A DNA stretch of 64,000 nt from Anas platyrhynchos (taxonomy: Eukaryota; Chordata; Aves; Anseriformes; Anatidae): contig NC_092604.1 in the NCBI RefSeq assembly GCF_047663525.1, positions 11,767,501-11,831,500 of the forward strand. The letters run 5' to 3'. The notes beneath the pieces are model-generated. The model did no database searches, was not told where the DNA came from, and saw only the letters and a list, made by a program, of their open reading frames with translations. This document shows positions 36,201-48,200 of this stretch, piece by piece (the first letter of the stretch is position 1; each line of letters starts with the position of its first letter). The position numbers and the translations under genes are program-made.

Positions 36201-39200
36201 TATGAACTCCTGGGGTGTTAGGTGACTGAGCGATTACCTGCAACCTCCGGTTTTTCATGTGTGCTTTAATGTTGTTAGTAAATACCATGATTGCGTGCAC
36301 AGCTTTGTGTGCCAGGGAGAAAATAAAGAGCAGGTACGTGTCGTGTCCTCCTGCCCCATCAGGTTGCCTCCCAGCTCCCCTTTTCAAGCTCTTCCTTCTG
36401 GTGTCCAACCCTAAGAATGTGTAAAAATGCTCTTTTTGAGTTTGTTCGGAGAGATGCTCCACTGGCGTGCTTTTACGCCTTTTGGGTAACTTCTCAGATC
36501 AATCTCGGGAGCTGCTCCCAGTCCCTTCTAAGCCTTAATGCATTCTCTGGCGTGCGTTCAGCAGTTAATATGCTAAGGGATTAGTAACAAGCTCCTGTTA
36601 GACAAAGCAGGGCTCGAACGCCCTCACCTCCATCCTGCTGAGGCATCAGAACTGTACCAAAGTTCAGACGAGGAACTGAAGAGCCACGCTGAAAACAAGT
36701 GTGTTATCTTTGGAAAAAGAACAAGAACCTGAGTTCTCCAGCAGCTACAGGCACACCAGAAGAAGCGATGATGGCCTCTAAAGCTTCCTTTGAAAGGAGG
36801 CTGGCAGCACACGGTGTGGTTACCAGGACTCAGTGCCACGTTTGAAGTGAAGCGCTGATCTCAGCGGGGTTTCTGGAACGGCTCCGTCACCTGAGGGGTG
36901 CACGCAGAGCAGAAGTGGCTCCATAGCAATGGGCTTGGAAAGAAGAGTCACCGAGAGCCGTTTCCCATGAGAAAGAAGAGGTGAAGGTCAGCATTAAGCA
37001 GCCTGTTCTGTGTGAGAACAGCCTCTGTTTCATGGGCTGGGAGGCAGTTATTTCTAATTCTGCCTTTCTGGAATCGCAGCCCTTACGCTCCCTTTTTCCC
37101 CTCGAACAAATTGGAAGTCTCTCGATGCGCTAACGTCATGTTCTTGAAGGCTCTCACTGCAGATCCGTGAGCCACTCGTGTGTGAAGATGAGTCAGTTCG
37201 AGGTCTGTGCGCGCTCCCTGCTTCGTTTCCTGCTGCAGCACCAAAATGCCAGGGAGTTTAAACGCTAACCCAAACTTTGCAAGGCTCTGCGGGGGCACGG
37301 GCGCTGGGAGGCTGATGCTTAATTAGTTAAGGAGTGTGGCATTTCAGCTTGGAGCTGTCTCAGAAGCCCAGGTGGTCCTTTGCCTTGCTGCTGGGATGGG
37401 TTGTAGGTCCATCAGTGCCAGCAGAACTTCAGAGCTGTGGACAGAAGGTGGATTTGGTACCGAGGAGCAGTTCTGTGTACTTGAATCTTTGTGCCAAGGA
37501 AGAAGCAGGGCGTTGTTTGTGCCTGTGTGTGTGGATATACCTGGTGCAGTCACTGAACAAACCTCTGACAATGCTGATATTGTAAGCTTTTGGGGTTTGA
37601 GCTTGATTTTTGTAGTGGATTAATTAACATGGTTTAGAATTGTAACAAAATATTGAACAAAATGTTCATATATGGAAAAAAAAAATTAGCACGTGTTGAT
37701 AATTTATGGTTGGGAGAGAAGTTGTGAATGGAACTTTGGTTCAGCACTTCCAGCAAGAAGCTGGGTTAGGGCTCCAGCAGCCCAGTCTGTGGATTTTGTT
37801 CTGCACCCTGAAACAGGGCACAGCCGCTGCCTCCTTCCCAGCTTAAGGTCAAGTGTACCAAATTCACTGCTGGCAGTGGCTTGTGTGCTCCGACAGTGCC
37901 TGTAAATAGTAATTAGAAGATGAAGCAGAGGCTCGCTTCTCTTTCAACACCAGTTACAAATGAGAAACCTGCTGCGTTATTACAGCTTCCCCTTCTGTGA
38001 AGCACAGGATGCTCACAGGTTTCCACTCTGGTGTTGTGCTCGCTGCTACCCCCAGACTTGGCACAACCCTGGCAATCTGGTGAAGAGCTGACAGGGCTGT
38101 GGGTCCTGGGGTATCCATGTTCTGAGTCTGCACGGGCCTGAGGATAGGACCAGGCACTCAAAATTAAGAGTGGTGCAGATTACTGTGCTGAAAAAGTATA
38201 AATCCACCTGCATAGATGGGCTCGGTGCCCCTGAAGGGCTTGTTTGGGGTGACGTGGGTGTAACATTGAGTCTTTGACTGTTGTAAGGAAGTTTGCTAGA
38301 GTATCACCATCTGTTGAACTTAACAGCAGATATTAACAGCGTGGAGGAAGGCAGGCTGGAATCCTTCCTTTTGCTGATTATTCATCCCAGCCAGCAGCTT
38401 GGATATGCAGGCAGGAACCGACCACAGAGCATCGTTACAGCACGATTCCAGCCTCGGTTTCTTTAATAACACGCGTCCTGTGCGCTGGCCTCTGGCATAG
38501 CGTGCCATTTCTTAAGCCATTAAGAAGCTTGTAAGTGATGGCACCGTTTGTATGCGCAGAATCCTAAGTGCAAAGCGCCGTGATTCATGTAGTAGGCTCA
38601 TTTCTGTCTCTGATCTTCAGTATTTATCTTCTGCAGTGTGTACCTGGGAGCTTGGAGGATCCCAAAACTGTGACACATCACAAGTTGATACACGCGACTT
38701 CTGAGAAGGTGCTGACAGACACAAAAACAGTGTTGGAGGAAAACATTCAAGATAGAGGTAAGATTGTCTTTTTTGACATGGAAAACTGTTTAACTTTTTG
38801 AATTCCAATTTTCTTTTTAATATCTACACTCTGCTTCAGCATAGGAAGCTAATCAGGTGGCAGAAAAAGAAGAGGGGGAAAAAATACCTTCCCCGATAAT
38901 ATACAATAAGCAGTTTGCTTTCCTTAACTGTTCTTTTAGAGTTACAAAACAACCCAAAACTTCTCAGGGATTTTCTTGAGGTCTTCAGGTCAAGCAGAAG
39001 GATGTTTGCTGAAGCGTATCTGAGCATCCACATTTTGTATCTTTTTCAATCCTCTGCACGTGTGGGTCAGAATTCCTCACACTGCAGTGTCACTGACCAC
39101 AGCAGCATACGTGAGGTGTGTATTTGCTCCTGAGCTTTAAAGGGGTAGAGGATTAATGTGAGACAAAAGATCTAAAGGTAAGAGCTGTCGGGATTTCTGG

Positions 39201-42200
39201 GGTCAGTTTTTACTGGGCAGCTTAAGCTCCTGGTTCCTTCTGGAGACGACAGGCTGTGGTCCAGGAGGTGTGAGAAGCAGGACTGCTGTAAAATGGAATG
39301 TTGTCTGAGCCAGGAGCTCACAGCAGTAGTGTTTTGATTTTTCCAGAGTTCATGCAGGCTGGAGAGCTGTTCCTATGATCACAAGCAGCAATTTGGTCTT
39401 TTTCTCTTCTGAGGCAGCCTCACCGATCACCTCCAGAGCTGAACAGGAGCTGGGAGCTGCCGTCCTAGGCAGAGGCGAGGGGCAGCTTTGCTGCTGGTCG
39501 GCGGGGGGTTATTTCTAGGCTCCTCCAGAGCCTTGAATTGCGGCATACGGCAGCTAAGCAGCACTGAGCTGTCATGCGAATGCCTCTCTGTTCCTGCTTC
39601 CCCTGCAGTGTGCTCTGCCTTTTAAGTGCCCTGCTGCTGTCAGGGAGGCGAGATCGCAGCCGACAGCTGACTGCTGCTGGCTCCGCGTGCTGCTGCACAG
39701 GGCAGCCAGAAGGCAGCACGTGGATCCTTTCGTGTTCTTGTCAGCTGGGTGAGTGAGGGTTAACAGCCCTCACCAGCTGTTGCTCCTGGCTGTTCTGTGC
39801 TGAGCCAGACCTAGGAAACTGGGTGCACAAAGCATGATTTGTTGGCTTTTTACCTGCTTGATGCGATGGACGGAAAACTGCCCTGTCTGGCTGAAGGACT
39901 GCAGATGCCGTGCAGGCCTGCTCTGAGCGGTGTCTGTGTCCTTATGTATGGGGTAATAACTCAGGTGCTAGAAACTTCTAAACCATCGTATGCTTTCTAG
40001 AAAAATGGTGCCTTGAAAAGAGAAAGTATTAGTCCAAAAGCCTTAAGCAAGCTCATGCTGCGTGCTGTGAGTTATCTGAGACTGAAGACTTGTTTGCCCT
40101 TGAGGCTTGCCCTGGTTGGCTCAGTGATGCAGCCCCGTGGTGGGCAGCAAATCGCTCTGCTGCAGTTCACAAACAAAGGTGAGCTTCAGCCTGATACTGA
40201 AATTGTCTTCCAAGCTTGGCACTTGACTCTCTCCAGTTGAAGGAAGGCCCCAGGTTGGATCAAAAACCATAACGTGGCACATCTCTGCTGTTTCCTCCTC
40301 AGTGGAGAGCTGATGCGCTGTTATTATGATGGGCTAATTACTGTGCTATTAACGTAATCATACAAAGCACCCGGAGCTTTTCATACCCTTTCTTTAAGGG
40401 GATTGTGTGAGGAGGAGAAGCCAGTAACAAAGTGTAACTAATGATGGAGCATGTTTTGAATTCAGCACACGCTATGGAATAGCAAACACCTAAGGGGAAT
40501 GTGTAAAGCCCTACAGTTCTTAAGTCAGAAAAAGTTGTGATGCTACAGTGGAATTAATGCAGAATTAATCTCTAGGAAAACTTGAATTTGTAAGGTATCA
40601 TAGAAGACCTGTTTTCATGTTATTTTCTAATGTATTTCGGTATCGTTCTCTTTCTAGATGTCTTGCTTTTAATCAAGAAGCGTGCACCACCTCCGCTCCC
40701 CAAAATGTCAGATGTGTCAGCAGAGGAGAAAGTGAGTTTGAAATGATTTCTTGATTTGGCCATTTTGATTAGCTACTTTATTAACGAGCTGCAGAAAGAT
40801 TGTTGTGGTCTACTCTTTTTGTTTGTAGAGGCAAATACAGCCAGTTAAACTCTAGGGAAATTATTTCGTCTTTCTCCCAAACCTTGGGGAAACTGACTTT
40901 ACATTTTTAACTTGGATTATGAGAACATGTGCCTTAGAATGAGACGTGCAGATGCATTCTGTGGAAGTGGGATAGACTTATCTTTGGAAAAAAATGCCTG
41001 GTAACTGTATAAGCATACTTCAGCAACTGCCTTTTCTCTTTTGAGAACTCCACAGAAATCTATTGATTGGCTTTCAGGCTGTCGTATGTCTTTAGCAACG
41101 AGTGGCTTATCGCCCTCTAACCAGGTCTCTAGAGCTGAAGCGTTGCCCCCCTGCTACTCTTGTTCTGTTTTCTTCCCCCAACGTAATTGTTACTGAGGGT
41201 CAGTGGTACCCAGGGTGACACTTAGCCGTGAGTGGCACTGCAGTTGACATTAGTGCATAAACACTCGAGCAATGCTTGTGCTTGACACTGAATATCCAGG
41301 TCTCTCCACCCCCTCCTTGCAAAGCTTTGTTTTTTCTTGCTTTCTGTAGGTATTGGTGTTTGTCTCTGTATCCCTTCCTGTAGGTATTGGTGTATGTCTC
41401 TGTCTCCATTACGGTCTTGCTGTGCAGAACGTCACCGTAAGAACCTAAGATACAAGACTGGGAAATATTTATAGTTTGTACCCTGCTACGTTTTCTCCTG
41501 GTCTATAAGCATGTACTGAAAATCCAAGGCACCACATATCTCTGCATGATACTTGCAAGCAGTAAAGCACTTCCCCTGTGAGGCAGTTAAGTGTTAGTCT
41601 GTGCACAGTGTTGGTACATCTCCCAAAAAAACATGGGTTTGGAGAGAGTGTGCTCTGAGCAGACCATGCGGAGCAGAGTATGGTCCTGGGAACTGAGGCT
41701 TCCAGGTTCTCTCCCTGTTTGGTGCATCACTTTCCCTCTTTGTGCTGGAATTTCCCCACTTGTTTAGATAGCAGAAATAGATTTAAAGAAAGGACTGAAA
41801 GTGGGGCAACCCAACAGGTCCGGTTCTGCTCTATAATCGCAAAATGTGAGCGCTATTAATCCGTTGTATTGCTAGGCTGCTGTTTCTCTTAGTTGCAAGT
41901 TACAGAGCACTGCTTGATGCCTTGGTGAAGAATACGAAACTGCTCTCAGCTATGCTATGTTCTTTGTTCTGTGGATAATGGGTTATGAAACCTGATCCTG
42001 TTTCCCATCCTTCAGAGGAAACAAGAGCAGAAAGCTCCTGATAAGGATGCTATTCTCAAAGCAACTGCAAATCTGCCCTCTCGCAATGTAGATCGCACTG
42101 TGGCCCATCACAACATGAGGGATGTAAGTATCAGACCTTTTAACTCCTACACTAATATCCAAGTAGGCTTTTATCTCGTATAACCTCTTCTGTTCCGTAC

Positions 42201-45200
42201 GACTGTGATTAGCCTTTCTCTGTAAGAGAAATTCAGGTGTGTATAAATGTATATTAAAGTAGATAGTACAACCGGTGTGTAAATCTTAAGTCATTTAGTG
42301 ATTAAAAGCCACTCTGTTCTGAGTTATGGTTTTAAATGTTTTATTTGTCCATGGGAAAGCCTCAGTAAATACTTTTTGAGATCTGGCAGATGTGCAGTTA
42401 GGTTTCAGTCTTACATAGTTGGGGTGTTTGCAATGTTTTTCCTCTTCCATGGTTTTGAAAAAACTCATAAATGTTGACTTCAGTAGTTGAGTGCTGTCTG
42501 TAGTACTTCTAGCTGTGTCTTTCTGTACTATTAGGTGCATGATGTAGTGAACAGCACCTGTACAAGGGGTCAGACTGTAGCAGAGATACTAACAACAGCC
42601 ATATTAACACTTAATGATGCCTGATTTTTTTCCTGTCCAAGTGTTTTCACAGCTTCTTTTCTTGCAGTTCCAGACAGAGCTCCGGAAGATCTTAGTTTCT
42701 CTCATTGAAGTTGCACAGAAATTGCTAGCACTGAATCCTGATGCGGTTGAACTGTTTAAGAAGGCAAATGGTATGAACATATCTTTATAGTTATTAGTTC
42801 AATCCTAGGAACTTGTTTTCTTATGTAGCAAAAGTGTAGCCTTGCAGAGTTAATTCCAGACATTAATGTAATAGAGCTAATAATAACTTTGTGGCAAAGA
42901 TCTCAACTTGTGGTACAAGTTCTTAAAAAAACAAAGGAATTTATAAGGTCCCTTTGGGATAGATGAGAAGTTCTATTTAAAACTAAAATCAGTAGCAATG
43001 AAACATTTGGAAAACATCACAAGACTTGGTAAAGAATAGTTGAAAATGCACAAGGAGATAGGAAAATGGGGAGAAATTCTAGCTGTAGGTTCAGCATGGG
43101 AAATGCCCTTGAGATTTGCTAGGGCTGGATCCAACTTCCTCGATGATTGATAAGCAAATCTTCAGTGGGTCTCCCATATATTTAATTATGTGGGCTTATA
43201 GTCAAGAAAAAGTTTGCCTGTTACTAGAGATCGTGAACAAATCTGGACAAAGTCTTTGTCCTGGAAGAATCTATCTGAGCCTGGTCGAGCTGAGTGAGTG
43301 CAGCAGACTAAATGGTGAGATAGCAAATTTGGGGCAGAAACAAAAGCAGGGATGGAAGAGAAGAATGGGATTTGAACTTAACACATGCCACTCCACTGCG
43401 AAAGGGTTGTATTTTAGCTCGAAGTCAGTCTGAACGTTGTTTTGTTTGTGTATATCTAGCCATGCTGGATGAGGATGAGGAAGACAGAGTGGATGAGATA
43501 GCTCTGCGGCAGCTTACAGAAATGGGGTTTCCAGAGAGCAGAGCTGTCAAAGCCCTTCGATTAAATCAGTAAGTGTACTGAGCACACTGCCTGTAAATTA
43601 CTTAATACGGTTTAAAAAAAAAAAAGCATTTTTTTCAGAAGCCTCTTTAAGTGGGTCACCTAAAACTAGGTTTGAACAAAGCATTAGTTTAAAGAACACT
43701 TCTGTCTCAGGCAACATGCAGGTGCAGATGGCCCAGGAAAGGGGAAACAGTGTTGTGCTTGTTCTAGAAAGAAGAGCTTGTCTGCAGTTCACAAGGCTGT
43801 CAGGCTGCACTGTTTCTGGGTATTAAAGTCACGTTTTCTGCTTTAAAATTTTAGAGGGGAAAAAAGCAAGCCTAGCCCATCCAGATTGGTCTTTCAGCTG
43901 TAGCAAAAATACTTTGTGCTGATCTTTTAAAAACATTCCAAGAATATTATAAAGTCCAGATAGCAACTGTAGGAAAAGAGGAGGTAACGCAGTTCTTCTC
44001 ATGCTCTTAAGATGAAACAGCTGTGCTGCCTCATTTCTGAGAGGGGGTTTCTTAGGCCATTCGTAAATATTTCTAACGATAGAGAGTCAACAAAATATTC
44101 CAGTCATTCTTTTCCAGTCTCTCTCCCTTTGGGCTTAGGAGGACTTTCCCCCTGATGTCCTCAGTCTTTCACCTTGTAAGTGAAAAGCCAAGCAGGCTTC
44201 CCTTTCTCAGAACATGTAATTACTGTGCAGTCAAATGAAATTGCACGTTCAGGTATGCTGTCGTTATCTTTGCTTCCTGTGTATTCATTGAGAAGGCATG
44301 TGCTGGGTCTCTCAAGATCCCTTAGCTTGGGCGCTTGCAGTCCAGCAGTTGACTGGGTTATGATTGTGGCGCTCTGGTGGCCTCTCCTTTGAGAGATCTG
44401 ATTCCTTCTTGAGTCAGTAGAGGAAGACACAAGTAGTACATGTTCGAGGTATATTGTGCAAAATTCAATGCAGGCAATTGCACTTGGACGAGAGCACATG
44501 TTGTCCTGCTTTCTTCTCTTGTTAATGGCATTCCTTTAAGGCTAGATGTCTGAGATCTCTCTGTAGGAAGCAACAAAGCAGCTTCTGTCTGAGATGTGGT
44601 TCCATGTAAATTTGGAACACGCTTCGCAGTTTTGTCAGCAGTTGCGAATAGTCGGTGTTTGTCTGTTGTGAATCAAAGCAGATGATTTGGAGAATGAGGT
44701 GACTGCCTTAGAAATGCCTTCTAAAATCTGGGATGCAGCTGCCCTTCTCTGAAGCCAGGATGACAGAGGAGTGATGACTCTGGGGCCCTGAGTGCATGTA
44801 GAATTAAGGTGCTCTGAGATTTGCTCCAAAACTGTATTTATGACAATTCAGATGCTAATTAATCAGCAAGTCAAGATACCACAGGAATAAATGCAAAGGA
44901 AAATGTATGTGTAACATACATCTGGAGTGTTCCTCATCCTTTTGTCTTAATTTTCTTTCCAGTATGTCGGTGACACAGGCCATGGAGTGGTTGATAGAAC
45001 ATGCGGATGACCCTGCAGTAGATGCTCCGCTTCCAGGCCAGACTCCATCCGAAGCCCCAGCAGAAGCTGGTGCATCCTCTGCTGAAGCAACTGCAGGTCC
45101 TAGTTCAGAAGCAGCTGGGGAAGAGGCCAAGGATGAGCTGACAGAAATATTCAAGAAGATCCGGAGGAAAAGAGAGTTTCGTCCAGACCCACGAGTACGC

Positions 45201-48200
45201 GCTGTTTATCTTGTTATTTGTTAACTGTTAGGATTGAAAGGGACTGGGTGGGCATCACAGAATCAAAACGAATGCTCATTTAATAAATGGAATGGGACAA
45301 GAGTGCAGATGTACGTTATGCTGGCATGACAGTATTTTAGTGGAAATTTTCAGGGGCTGTTAGAATTCGGGTTGCTGAAAGGGATATTACCGCTGCTGTC
45401 TCGGTTAACAGCATCTAAATTACTGACACTTTACACCTGAAAATTAATTGATACTACTGATGTGACAGTCATAAAAAGCACTGTCTGGCATCAAGAAAGG
45501 GTTGCAGGACAGTATTTTCCTTTTTGCTGTAGAAAAGAACAGAAGAGCATTGTTTAGGGGATAAGGAAAAATATCAGCAGTTAAGTCTTTAAGTCTTGCA
45601 TCAAATGCAGAAGTTAGCCTTTTTTCAGAGCACAATATTAGCTGAAGTGAAAATGCGTGCTGTTATCACACTGTAAAATCACCAGGAGGTGCTCTTTAGA
45701 ATCTATCACTTCTCTTTTACAGTAAATGTTTTTTGTGATTTTAGTTGCAAGCTGCAGAAGTGGAATTTGATGACCTGGGTACGATTTCTAAATGATTAAA
45801 TGTTCTTGTAACAATATGTAGGTACATTTGTCTAAATACCCAATGCTCAATAGCAATATTAATAAATCCCAGGAGTAAAATTTAAATCCAGTGAATAGAA
45901 CTACAAATGCACAAGATCTTGGAGCTTGATTTGTCAGTGAGAGATAAACCAAATCACTGTGACACGAGGAGTTTTAAAATAAGGTGTTTCCATCCTGTTC
46001 TTCTTCCCACACCAGCTACTCGCTCTTTGCCTTGCATTCAGCTTTCAGTAATGACAATAGGAACTACCTTCAGTCTCACTCTTTAGTGTCTTTATTATGG
46101 AAAAGGAATAAATCTTTGGATAGACAGTATTTGAAAACTCTGTAGCTAAGATTGCTTAGTGGCCTGCAAATGGAAACAATGTTTTTTTTTTACCCCCCAA
46201 AAAATGTGGACAGAAGGTAGAGAATGTGATTGTTTTAAATATTTCATTTCTTCATTTGTTTTAAATGTATTTATGAAGCCGTGTAAATCTTACAGGCTGT
46301 CATTGCCCTGATGGAGATGGGATTTGATGAAAAAGAAGTGGTGGATGCACTCAGAGTAAACAACAACCAGCAAAATGCAGCCGTGAGTACAACATCATTT
46401 CTGTTCCTTATGGCCATAATCATCTGTTCAACTGATTTTTTTCCTCATTGATTGATGTTTTGGTTTATCATAAAGCTCAGCTGCTACTGGAGATGAAATG
46501 AACACTATTCTGAGCCTTTTTCAGTTAGATACAAAGTGAGAATACAAAGGTTTTAGATTTTTTAGAGGAACTCAGCATGCATGAGCTTGAGGCTGATCTG
46601 GTTCGTGTTGCATATGCGGATTTTCAAGAAGTTTTTGAGAAGCTTCTTCACCTGAGGCTTCAAAAGAGATTATACTATTGTGAGGAAGGAAAAGATATTC
46701 CCAATAAATAACTGACTAAAGGGCAGGAATTAATCAGGCAAGAGATTCAAGCCACGCAGTGTATGAACTAATGTTTGGCAGCGATGCATTCCAGAATTGA
46801 TGGAATCCAAAAATAAGGTTTTCGGAGATTGATTAGTGGGTATATTAAGCAGAGAGGTGTGGGTGCAGCTGGTAGTCAAGGAATCTTCGCAAGCATCCAG
46901 TGCTAGCTACTATCAGAGGGGATGTTGGGCTGGATGGTTCTTCCAGCTGACCTCGTGCAACCATGCTGGTGGGGTTTCTATGAGGCAGTGCATCTGCACG
47001 ACACCGTGCGTATTGCTGAGCTTTGAAACACACAAAGCTGGTGTAATTTTATTACCATACCAGGCACTGCTACTGTCCTCCTGGAAAAAAAAGGCTGATT
47101 TCTGTCAGAGCAACACACAAATGAATAGTGATCTAGAGTGAAAAGAAATCAATGCTTCTGTGAGAGGCAAAATATTTTCTCATGCTGCATTGCCGAATGT
47201 TTTGGCAGACTTTCATTTTAATGGAATCAAGCATGAAATATGTTGTGTTTGGTGATTTCTTTCAGTGTGAATGGCTGCTAGGAGACAGAAAGCCTTCTCC
47301 AGAGGACCTAGATAAGGGAATCGACACCAATAGCCCTCTCTTCCAAGCCATCTTAGAAAATCCAGTGGTACAGTTAGGGTTAACCAACCCAAAAACTCTA
47401 CTAGGTAAGTCCTGATAAATTGGGTTTCTGATAAATATACACAGTCTCTGCATTTCTTAGCAAATAAGAACAGAGACAGGATGATGACAGCACACTGGGG
47501 GATGTGTGCAGCTCTGTACCCTTTTCCTCGCTTTCAGCAGCTGTATTGTTTGCTTGCTTCATTTTGCAACTCAGCTACACCACCAACAGAACTTGGGGCT
47601 GTCCCAGAAATGACACTAATTCCCTAGGCTGCTGGCTTACACTTGCTGAACTTAGAACTTCAGTAGCTGCTGGCTGCGATGCTTTTGTGGATTTAGGAGA
47701 CCTTTTGTGTGCTCCCTTTGGCTATGGGAGAAAAAAGTGGAATGTCTGTTTAGAACCCTGATGAGTTCATAGAGGAAAAAAAAAAAAAATACAAGGCTGT
47801 CTCCTGCTGTACAGCTTACTGTGAGCTGCGGCCTGATCGGTGGAATGGAAGATAACTTGTGAAAGTGTAACCAAACAAGAAGTCAAAGCTAAGGCCTTGC
47901 TTATCAAAATTGAGATAGCGTTTGTGAAAATACATTTTCCCCTATCTGGGGTGAAGCCTGCTTTCTTGGTCAAAAATGCTGTGAGCACAGCAAATGCTCG
48001 GCTGACAAACCTGATGGTGAAAAGTAAGTCTTTGATGGACTGGTGTGTCTGACACTGGACAAGAGTACAGAAGAGTGACATTAGCTCTATGTTGTGTACA
48101 TGGAATTTTGCATTTAGTGTTTGGCTTCAAAATTTATTTGAACACTTGCCTTGAAATAAAGGATGTGTGCGCAGCTCTTTCAGGAGAGCTTTTAAAAATA

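Noticed and set aside
42771-43459. A 105-codon open frame in UBAC1 intron 5 as an extra exon
   Set aside because: It lacks splice signals in phase and its inclusion would disrupt the conserved junction between exons 5 and 6.
46900-46965. Possible CR1 fragment in UBAC1 intron 8
   Set aside because: Only a loose resemblance (GGGCTGGATGGTTCTTC); no terminal octamer repeat or longer alignment could be seen.
47480-47500. C/D box snoRNA candidate (GATGATGA) in UBAC1 intron 9
   Set aside because: No matching D box and terminal stem at a suitable distance.
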